From contig JAPLGR010000019.1 in NCBI GenBank assembly GCA_026390045.1, positions 1-10,891 on the forward strand: 10,891 bases of DNA, in the 5' to 3' direction. The position numbers and the translations under genes were made by a program. This document shows positions 1 through 7,012 of the stretch, piece by piece. The notes beneath the pieces are model-generated. The model was not told the DNA's origin and searched no databases. It saw only the letters and a program-made list of their open reading frames with translations. The DNA comes from Chloroflexota bacterium. GTDB lineage: Bacteria > Chloroflexota > Anaerolineae > Anaerolineales > E44-bin32. Numbering within the stretch: position 1 is the stretch's first letter; each line of letters begins with the position of its first letter.

Positions 1-1784
1 TACTCGTACCCGCCCGAAGTGCAGGAGGCGGCCCCCGTCACGTCCTGTTCGACAAAGACAAGGGTGTCAACTGTGATCCCTTGCAGGAAGAGAGCTCCGG
101 AGCAAGGCAGTTGGGGCGCAGAGAATGTTCCGCAAACCCTGCCTGGTTCACAATCGGGTTGAATGGACAATTCCACCAATGTGGAAAAGGTTCCGGCGTT
201 GTCCGAGATAGTCCCGGCCCAATTCCCCGCAATCGCGTCTGTGTTGCCAGTGCCCGCGGATGGGGCGGCGGCAGTCCCCGCCCGGGCTGTCATCTTGAAA
301 GCGATGTCATCCTTGAAGTCGGGCAGGGTCACGGGAAGACTGCTGCCCTGGCGGGTGACGGAGGCGGAACCGATGATGGTCGTGCCGGTCTTTGTGTCGT
401 AGAAGTCCACCTGCCAGTCCGCGCTTGTGCCGGGGACGGTAATGGTGACCGTCTGCCTTGAGAGGACCGGTTGCAGGGGCCAGTTCGGCGGCTCGCTGGT
501 CGCATCCCGATACCAGCCCAGCACCATTTTCTCGTTGCCGACTGCCGCCCCCCACACTCCTGAGTTGGATATGGATGTCAGCGGTTGGAAGTCGGTGAAA
601 TCAACGCCTCTGACGAAATCTGATGCCGGCAAGTCTGCACTCGCGTATTCTTGAACAAAGGGCAAATTTAAAGCCGGGAAATAGATAGCGACACCATCTT
701 CCCACCAGAGAGCGCGACCATTCATTGCACCTGAGACCATCGCCGCCCAGATGGCGTGTTTGATCCCAATATCAGCCCGGTCTGCGGTTGTCAGCGTGGG
801 CGGATTACTATCCGGAGTCTCAAAACTTAATCCGGATTCGCCGATTAGAACCGGCTTTTGATACTTTGCCAACATGGAATGCACTTCGGTTATGATCGTA
901 GAGTCCAGTTTTCCAGAAAGCGGATAAGGATGGATGTTGATGAAATCTATACTGTCGCTGCGATAAAAACTGGACCAATCGCCAAAATCTGCCAGTGAGG
1001 CGGTGATCGGGCGATGAAATGAGTCGGCGTTCTGGATAATGAATGTCGCACTATCTACAAAATCAATCGCTTCAGGCTCAGTTGTACCTGGAGCCATGTT
1101 TACTTCGGAAAAGATTTCCCATGCAATAATATTCTTCTGCCCTTGCCAGCGTTCGATAAGCGTCTTCATCCAGCTAAACCACAATCTTTGGGTAGGCGAG
1201 TCGGAGATGAATAATTCCGCTGGTGTCTTGGCCGGTCCACCATTTGTCTCATTGAAGGGATTTGATTTCCAGGTGGAGTAACCATTCCCATTATTCCAGT
1301 CGCACCAGACACCAAACACGGGCAAGACATAAATTCCATTGGATGCGGCCTTCTCAAAGACGTCTTCCCATTTCTTAGCCCAGGCCTCATCCACTTCACC
1401 GGTATTTGAATATCCCATACCAAGGCTATCAAGTTGAACACGTACAAATTTGCTGCCGCCGGTATTAGTCAAGTCGAGTAATTGATAATATTGTGATGTT
1501 TCGTAACCAGCCACGTTTCGCGAGAATATGAAGCTTTGCTGACCATCGATACTGAAATAGAAATCTCCTTCTTCTAGCGCAATGATCGGAGTGGGTACGA
1601 TGGTGGGTATGAGGGTCGATATGGAGGTTGCTGTTGGATGGTTTACTTGGGTAGGCGCAACAGTGGCAGGCAAAGGTGAGGCTGGTGTAGTAATCTGGCT
1701 AGGCGTACAACCTGAAAAGACACCACTCAAATTGGCAACAATAACTAGAATGGTAACGAAATGGTAATCAGTTTTGGGATTCAC
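1..1784 (-). CDS. Clan GH-A (GH5-like) lipoprotein glycoside hydrolase, 3' end off the window
   Basis: One open frame of 594 codons runs from a GTG at 1784 to the window edge with no stop. An AAGGGAG ribosome site sits 7 nt before the GTG. The N-terminus is a lipoprotein signal (hydrophobic 9-23, lipobox FSGC, Cys26), followed by a Thr/Pro-rich linker to about residue 67, so the enzyme is probably anchored outside the cell membrane. Residues about 70-380 read as a TIM-barrel glycosidase: WEIFSEVN with candidate acid/base Glu227, HPYP at 285-288, LIGESG with candidate nucleophile Glu316, and a late WWEDG strand. Residues about 385-500 look like a beta-sandwich. From about 515 there is a Cys-containing beta-rich module (IAGNWAGTI, CEPGRVCGTF, LPCSGALFL, GAASC) of a kind I associate with secreted Chloroflexota proteins. 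That module seems unfinished, so the gene probably continues past the edge. The exact GH family and substrate are not determined. The residue before the acid/base is Ser rather than the usual Asn. Confidence 0.8.
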   Translation of the reverse strand, partial: MNPKTDYHFVTILVIVANLSGVFSGCTPSQITTPASPLPATVAPTQVNHPTATSISTLIPTIVPTPIIALEEGDFYFSIDGQQSFIFSRNVAGYETSQYYQLLDLTNTGGSKFVRVQLDSLGMGYSNTGEVDEAWAKKWEDVFEKAASNGIYVLPVFGVWCDWNNGNGYSTWKSNPFNETNGGPAKTPAELFISDSPTQRLWFSWMKTLIERWQGQKNIIAWEIFSEVNMAPGTTEPEAIDFVDSATFIIQNADSFHRPITASLADFGDWSSFYRSDSIDFINIHPYPLSGKLDSTIITEVHSMLAKYQKPVLIGESGLSFETPDSNPPTLTTADRADIGIKHAIWAAMVSGAMNGRALWWEDGVAIYFPALNLPFVQEYASADLPASDFVRGVDFTDFQPLTSISNSGVWGAAVGNEKMVLGWYRDATSEPPNWPLQPVLSRQTVTITVPGTSADWQVDFYDTKTGTTIIGSASVTRQGSSLPVTLPDFKDDIAFKMTARAGTAAAPSAGTGNTDAIAGNWAGTISDNAGTFSTLVELSIQPDCEPGRVCGTFSAPQLPCSGALFLQGITVDTLVFVEQDVTGAASCTSGGYE

Positions 1785-2089
1785 CTCTTCGCTCCCTTAT
1801 GGAAGATAGTGCAATTCATTGTCATTCACTGCCATGACTACTATATCTGCCCAAATAGTGATTCTACGTGACCTCGAGAGAGGGCGAGTCGCGGATGGCA
1901 ATTGCCGCCTTCGCGCCCCTCGGAGGGGGATTCGGCGGCAGGGGCGATGTGTTTGTTGGAGGATGGTCCTGTCAACTAGAGTCTAGTCCAGGGCCAATTC
2001 GAGGGCAAACTCGGCATGTTGCATTGCGTACGCTGTTCCACGGTATGCCGTGCCCCTACCTCACGAGTCGCATGCGAGGGCGCCAGCGG
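1785..2089. other. Gene-free stretch of 305 bases with short palindromes
   Basis: No convincing gene on either strand. The first 80 bases or so next to the glycosidase start are AT-rich; from about 1868 the sequence becomes GC-rich. It contains several short dyads: GGCAATTGCC (1898-1907), CCCCT-CGG-AGGGG (1916-1928), ACTAGA-G-TCTAGT (about 1975-1987) and CACGG-TATG-CCGTG (2039-2052). The last lies just downstream of the radical SAM gene and could be a weak terminator, but has no T-run. A TTGACA (minus strand, 1975-1970) has no good -10 partner. The glycosidase promoter is presumably here but I cannot fix it. Confidence 0.5.
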
Positions 2090-3010
2090 TCAGGGTACGG
2101 TGATGCCGCTGAGGCGATGCAGGCCGGCGTGCCTGGCCATCTCGGCGGCGGTCTGGAACTCCTGCCTCTGCAAGGGTTGCTTCAACAATGGATGACCGCG
2201 CGCGAGGTACGCCGGGCGGTACTGGTCCATCAGGTTGAGGTAGGTCCCACGCGAGATCTCCGATGCGAGGAATCGAACGACGCCCTCTGTGCCCGCCAAC
2301 CCTCCGGGCAGCACCAGATGCCTCACCAGCAGCCCCCGTTCGGCCAGCCCGCTTGAGTTGACTACTAGGTCACCCACCTGGCGGTGCATTGCACGAACAG
2401 TCTGCCGGTTGGCTTGCGGATACACGGCGGCATGGGACAGCTGCCTGGAGACGGCGGCATCGTCGTACTTCATATCCGGCATGTAGATGTCGACGATGCC
2501 ATCCAGCAGCTCGATGGCTTCAGGCGAGTCATACCCCCCGGTGTTGTAGACGATCGGCAGCCTGAGGCCCTTCTCTGCCGCCAGTGCCAGCGCCGGCAGG
2601 ATCGCTGCCACGACGTGCGTCGGCGAGACCAGGTTCAGGTTGTGGCAGCCTTCCTCCTGCAATGCCAAGAACACCCCGGCCAGCTCCGCTGCCGTCATCG
2701 TCCGGCCGGCGTAGCGCTGGCTGATGGTGTGGTTCTGGCAGAAGATGCAGCGCAGGTTGCAGCGTGAGAAGAACACGGTGCCCGAACCGCTCCTACCGCT
2801 GAGCGGACGCTCCTCGCCGTGGTGCGGCCCGAACGACGCCACCCAGGCAAGGGGGCCTGTGCGGCAGAATCCCAGGTGCTCAAAGCGATTCATGCCGCAA
2901 CGCCGCGCGCACAGGTCGCACGCCGTCAGGTGCTCGCGGGCGGCTTCAGCGCGGGCATGGAGCTCGCCGGATGGGAGGAGGCGGAGGTAAGCCGGCTCGA
3001 ATGGGGGCAC
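2090..3010 (-). CDS. Radical SAM protein of the PflX/COG1313 type
   Basis: A 306-aa protein related to pyruvate formate-lyase activating enzymes but of unknown substrate. The radical SAM motif CNLRCIFCQ gives Cys84, Cys88 and Cys91 for the 4Fe-4S cluster that cleaves S-adenosylmethionine. A second group, Cys31, Cys34, Cys38 and Cys49 (CDLCARRCGMNR, then GFC), is typical of this family and may hold another metal site. YNTGGYDSPEAIELLDG and IYMPDMKYDD are further family-like segments. The GTG at 3010 was chosen because family members begin about 30 residues before the first Cys pair (PAYLRLLPSGEL). The open frame continues upstream to 3514, but that part lies antisense to the 102-aa gene and reads as low-quality Arg/Pro-rich sequence. 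No ribosome site precedes the GTG, which fits a leaderless mRNA. The gene stands alone, with no obvious target enzyme nearby. Confidence 0.88.
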   Translation of the reverse strand: MPPFEPAYLRLLPSGELHARAEAAREHLTACDLCARRCGMNRFEHLGFCRTGPLAWVASFGPHHGEERPLSGRSGSGTVFFSRCNLRCIFCQNHTISQRYAGRTMTAAELAGVFLALQEEGCHNLNLVSPTHVVAAILPALALAAEKGLRLPIVYNTGGYDSPEAIELLDGIVDIYMPDMKYDDAAVSRQLSHAAVYPQANRQTVRAMHRQVGDLVVNSSGLAERGLLVRHLVLPGGLAGTEGVVRFLASEISRGTYLNLMDQYRPAYLARGHPLLKQPLQRQEFQTAAEMARHAGLHRLSGITVP

Positions 3011-3016
3011 GCCGAC

Positions 3017-3025
3017 ATGATAGCA
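3017..3025 (-). promoter_or_regulatory. Extended -10 element, possible leaderless start of the radical SAM gene
   Basis: On the minus strand TGC-TATCAT reads as an extended -10 (5 of 6 matches to TATAAT). A start point about 7 nt downstream would fall on or next to the GTG at 3010. The -35 region (CTGGCC at 17-bp spacing) is weak. The absence of a Shine-Dalgarno sequence agrees with a leaderless message. Inference only. Confidence 0.3.
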
Positions 3026-3193
3026 GACGCCCTTCGGGAGGCCAGGAGGGCCGTGAACGCAAGCTGACGCGGTGAGGCGGAAGGCCGGAGATATCTCGGG
3101 CCGTTGATCGGGATCCTTCCCGGAGCCGCGCTGGCGTGAACCTTGCATCCTGTCGGGCGCGGCCGGCGGGGGCCGCCGGAGGGAGGGTAGCCG

Positions 3194-3502
3194 ATGCCCG
3201 GCACGTATGTGGAGGCCCACCAGCTGGTCGACCAGCTCGAGACGCTTTGCGAGCCGTATCGTCAAAACGCCATTTCCTGGCTGCAGCTCTGTACGCAAAG
3301 CCCGATGGAGGATCCCCGCGCCGAGATCCTGCACTTCCTGACCGATCTCAATCCGATTGTGCGCGAGAGCTTCGTCATGCACGCCGGGCGTGTGCTGGAT
3401 GAGGCGGTGCGCCACTTCGGCGTGAAGAAGGGGGCGACCAGCCCTTTGCGCGCCAGGCCGGCTCCGGCCTCCCTCCAAGTGATCGAGGCCGGGCGCGCCT
3501 AA
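3194..3502 (+). CDS. Hypothetical protein, 102 aa
   Basis: I do not recognise a family. The gene is supported by a very strong purine-rich ribosome site (GGAGGGAGGG, ending a few bases before the ATG), a balanced amino-acid composition over residues 1-80, and a perfect hairpin 28 bases after the stop. Residues about 6-78 look largely helical, with LVDQLETLCEPYRQNAISWL and IVRESFVMHAGRVLDEAVRHF as amphipathic stretches. Two Cys (19 and 33) and no signal peptide or membrane segment suggest a small cytosolic protein. The last 20 residues are Ala/Pro/Arg-rich and probably disordered. It is divergent from the radical SAM gene (183 bp between starts) and convergent with the interrupted mutase. The context gives no clear role. 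Confidence 0.6.
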   Translation: MPGTYVEAHQLVDQLETLCEPYRQNAISWLQLCTQSPMEDPRAEILHFLTDLNPIVRESFVMHAGRVLDEAVRHFGVKKGATSPLRARPAPASLQVIEAGRA

Positions 3503-3530
3503 CGAACGCGGCATTCATGACAGGTCAAGA

Positions 3531-3557
3531 CGATGGGGCACCACAGGTGCCCCATCG
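3531..3557. terminator. Perfect 12-bp hairpin between convergent genes, probable bidirectional terminator
   Basis: The arms CGATGGGGCACC and GGTGCCCCATCG flank a 3-base ACA loop without a mismatch. It lies 28 bases after the stop of the plus-strand 102-aa gene and 23 bases after the stop of the minus-strand mutase gene, where a shared terminator is expected. The plus-strand side is followed by CTTTGTCT, a weak T-tract. The minus-strand side has TCTTGACC. Confidence 0.75.
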
Positions 3558-3580
3558 CTTTGTCTGGGTCGTGCGCGGCC

Positions 3581-5260
<1,680 letters not shown>

Positions 5261-5294
5261 ATCCCCTCCCGCATGGACGCCTGTTCTGAACCCG

Positions 5295-5303
5295 ATTCTA
5301 GCA
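5295..5303 (-). promoter_or_regulatory. Extended -10 promoter element for the interrupted mutase
   Basis: The minus strand carries TGC-TAGAAT, an extended -10 with 5 of 6 matches to TATAAT. It would start RNA near 5288, about 28 nt before the ATG at 5260 and just upstream of the GGGAGGGG ribosome site. The -35 hexamer at 17-bp spacing (ATGGGA) is poor, which extended -10 promoters tolerate. Position and spacing support it; there is no experimental proof. Confidence 0.4.
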
Positions 5304-5409
5304 TGCCCGTACTGCGGTCCCATGCCTCACGCTTACAGTCGGCTTGCATTTCACTCCTGCGGGGCGCTCCGCGTGGCAGAATGCCTGTCAGACGCAGGAT
5401 GGCTGGCTG

Positions 5410-5871
5410 ATGGATACCCGCGCTATGAACGGCAACTGGAATGCCCTGCTGTGCCTTGGCCTGGCGTGGCCTGTGACCGGCATGGGATTCAGTGCGCTGA
5501 CTCTCGGCTTCATCCCATCTGGACTGCCGCTGGTGGCGCAGGTGATGGGGCTGTTCCTCGCCGGGGGGATCAGCGGGGCGCTGCTGCTGGCTGTGCGCGG
5601 CGTGGTACAGACGCAGGTGGGCAAGGGGTGGGTGACGGCCGGCTACGCGATGTTCGCGCCGGTTGCGCTGATGGGAGGACTGCTCGCCCCGAGCCCGTTT
5701 GAGAGCGGATCGGGCTCACCGGTCGGTCTGGCGATCATGGCGTTCCTGGCGATCGTGGTCTACGCCAGCCTGGCGATCGGCGCCGGCCTGGCCTTCACTG
5801 GCGGGCTTGCCGTGGCGGCGCACTCGGTGGCTGTGAGAATCCATTCGTCTGTGGTGGAGCGAAGAGCATGA
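5410..5871 (+). CDS. Multi-pass membrane protein of unknown function, 153 aa
   Basis: No family recognised. Hydrophobic segments lie at about 12-34, 40-63, 73-93 and 105-139; the last may be one long or two short helices. The protein is rich in Gly and Ala within the helices and ends in a basic tail (VRIHSSVVERRA) that is probably cytoplasmic. I chose ATG 5410 because AGGA lies 10 nt upstream and the hydrophobic region starts shortly after. The open frame extends back to 5344, but that part lacks membrane character. An ATG at 5425 is the alternative. The gene is divergent from the interrupted mutase (149 bp between starts). Its stop overlaps the start of a 43-aa gene, so the two probably form a bicistronic unit. 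Confidence 0.7.
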   Translation: MDTRAMNGNWNALLCLGLAWPVTGMGFSALTLGFIPSGLPLVAQVMGLFLAGGISGALLLAVRGVVQTQVGKGWVTAGYAMFAPVALMGGLLAPSPFESGSGSPVGLAIMAFLAIVVYASLAIGAGLAFTGGLAVAAHSVAVRIHSSVVERRA

Positions 5872-5999
5872 CATTCCTGGCGATCATCGTGATCGTTTCT
5901 TGGCTCTGGATGATGACCACCGCGATGCATCTGGATGACGCACGGACGGAGAGCCCACGCAGAGCGAGGGCTCTCAGCGCGTGGCGCAGAGCGCGCTAG
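5868..5999 (+). CDS. Small single-helix membrane protein, 43 aa, coupled to the upstream gene
   Basis: The ATG overlaps the upstream stop in the sequence ATGA (5868-5871), the classic arrangement for translational coupling, and GGAG lies 9 nt before it. The product has one hydrophobic helix (TFLAIIVIVSWLWMMTTAM, residues 2-20), a short acidic stretch (DDARTE) and a strongly basic tail (SPRRARALSAWRRAR). Positive-inside reasoning places the C-terminus in the cytoplasm. It ends at TAG 5997-5999, 29 bases before a perfect hairpin. The function is unknown; a small partner or regulator of the 153-aa membrane protein is a reasonable guess. The gene is short, so chance cannot be excluded. Confidence 0.5.
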   Translation: MTFLAIIVIVSWLWMMTTAMHLDDARTESPRRARALSAWRRAR

Positions 6000-6028
6000 C
6001 CTCGGCCCCCGACGCTCGGTCGCGAGCA

Positions 6029-6062
6029 ACGCGCCCCGCTGGCATTCGCCAGCGGGGCGCGT
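6029..6062. terminator. Perfect 15-bp GC-rich hairpin between convergent genes
   Basis: The arms ACGCGCCCCGCTGGC and GCCAGCGGGGCGCGT pair fully around a 4-base ATTC loop. It lies between the end of the plus-strand membrane unit (5999) and the end of the minus-strand 103-aa gene (6126), so it can serve both. Neither side has a T-tract, so release may depend on another mechanism, or the hairpin may mainly protect RNA 3' ends. Confidence 0.6.
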
Positions 6063-6125
6063 ACGCTGCTGGGTCAGGCAAGCACAATGCGCGGCCAGGC
6101 TGGGTTCGCCCGGCGCGAGGGGAAG

Positions 6126-6437
6126 CTATCCGACGAGGCTCGCCTGGTAGAAGGCAATCACCAGTGAGACGAGCGCCACCAGCCCGCAGATGAAGCTGGA
6201 CACGGCGGCAGTGCGGTTCAGGTTGCGATTGGTCCCGTTGATCGAGTCCAGGTAGTTGTTGACCTCCGCGGCCAGATCCGCCATTGCCTTGTCGGTCTCG
6301 GCTCCCTTGGCGCCCTCGGCCCCTCGCTGCCGCACCTGGAAGTTGCGCAAGGGCGATTGCGCCTGCCGTAGGAACATGTAGGCGAACGAGAAGAAGACGC
6401 CAGCCAGGATCAACCAGAGAAGGTAAAGGACAGCCAT
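6126..6437 (-). CDS. Two-helix membrane protein of unknown function, 103 aa
   Basis: ATG 6437 is set by a perfect GGAGGT ribosome site 6 nt upstream. The longer open frame to 6644 has no membrane or family character before this point. Residues 2-23 (AVLYLLWLILAGVFFSFAYM) and about 77-97 (TAAVSSFICGLVALVSLVIAF) are membrane helices. The polar stretch between them (about 24-76) contains a likely helical part (MADLAAEVNNYLDSINGTNR). Both ends are therefore on the same side of the membrane. I recognise no family. It follows the epimerase gene by 136 bp with its own possible promoter, so it may be a separate unit. Confidence 0.7.
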   Translation of the reverse strand: MAVLYLLWLILAGVFFSFAYMFLRQAQSPLRNFQVRQRGAEGAKGAETDKAMADLAAEVNNYLDSINGTNRNLNRTAAVSSFICGLVALVSLVIAFYQASLVG

Positions 6438-6507
6438 CGGGTAACCTCCATCATGCCTTGTGTGCGGCCCTCGAGCCCGGCCAGCTCGGCCATCCACAGG
6501 CAAAGAC

Positions 6508-6536
6508 AGGATAGTGCAGAACAGGCTGCACTGCAA
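6508..6536 (-). promoter_or_regulatory. Candidate sigma-70-like promoter for the 103-aa membrane protein
   Basis: On the minus strand TTGCAG (6536-6531) and TATCCT (6513-6508) are separated by exactly 17 bp, each hexamer with 4 of 6 consensus matches. RNA would start near 6500, about 65 nt before the ATG at 6437. The spacer is largely a dyad, GTGCAG-AACAGG-CTGCAC (6514-6531), which could be an operator or a chance hairpin after the epimerase stop. Confidence 0.3.
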
Positions 6537-6573
6537 ACAGGCCAACTGGCCCAACCACGCCGCGCCGCATGCA

Positions 6574-6978
6574 TTATGTTTCGTAAAGCTCCAGCAGGAC
6601 GCCGCCGGTGCTTTCCGGATGAACGAAGGCGTATAGGAATCCACCTGAGCCTGCCATTGGCTCGGAGTTGATCAGCCGGACGCCCCGTGAAGCCAGCTTC
6701 TGCAGGGTCGCCCGGAGATCCGAGACGGACAGGCAGATGTGGTGCATCCCGGGCCCCCGCTTAGCAAGATACCGGGCGATGCCCGAATCGGTCGTGGTCG
6801 GCCGGACGAGCTCGATCTCAGCCTCTCCGGCTGGGAGGAAAGCAACCTGCGAGGCCTGCTCGGGCTCGTCCCGGACTTGCGTAACCTCGAGCCCCAGGGC
6901 ATCGCGCCAGAACTGAAGCGCCTTGTCCAGATCATCCACAACGACAGCCAGGTGATGGATTCGAATCGGTTCAGCCAT
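6574..6978 (-). CDS. mce: Methylmalonyl-CoA epimerase
   Basis: A 134-aa VOC-fold metalloenzyme that interconverts (S)- and (R)-methylmalonyl-CoA, linking propionyl-CoA carboxylation to the mutase. Two beta-alpha-beta-beta-beta repeats are visible: IHHLAVVVDDLDKALQFWRD (His9 as metal ligand) with VAFLPAGEAEIELVRP (probable ligand Gln44), then GPGMHHICLSVSDL (His80) ending in GGVLLELYE (Glu130). The length is typical for the family. ATG 6978 follows GAGGGAG at 5 nt; the open frame extends further upstream only into the mutase 3' end. It starts 34 nt after the intact mutase stop, so the two are almost certainly one operon and act in sequence. Confidence 0.92.
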   Translation of the reverse strand: MAEPIRIHHLAVVVDDLDKALQFWRDALGLEVTQVRDEPEQASQVAFLPAGEAEIELVRPTTTDSGIARYLAKRGPGMHHICLSVSDLRATLQKLASRGVRLINSEPMAGSGGFLYAFVHPESTGGVLLELYET

Positions 6979-7012
6979 GCACACTCCCTCGGATGGTCTG
7001 CTTAGCCATGCA

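Noticed and set aside
307..1447. Glycosidase broken by frameshifts, as suggested by several short minus-strand frames
   Set aside because: Direct reading shows one uninterrupted frame from GTG 1784 to the window edge; the short frames belong to other phases.
1868..2356. Plus-strand open frame of 162 codons beginning in the gene-free stretch
   Set aside because: More than half is antisense to the radical SAM gene, and the rest has no ribosome site or recognisable motif.
3011..3514. N-terminal extension of the radical SAM open frame to 474 aa
   Set aside because: The added 168 residues are Arg/Pro/Gly-rich, do not match the family, and lie antisense to the 102-aa gene, which has a strong ribosome site.
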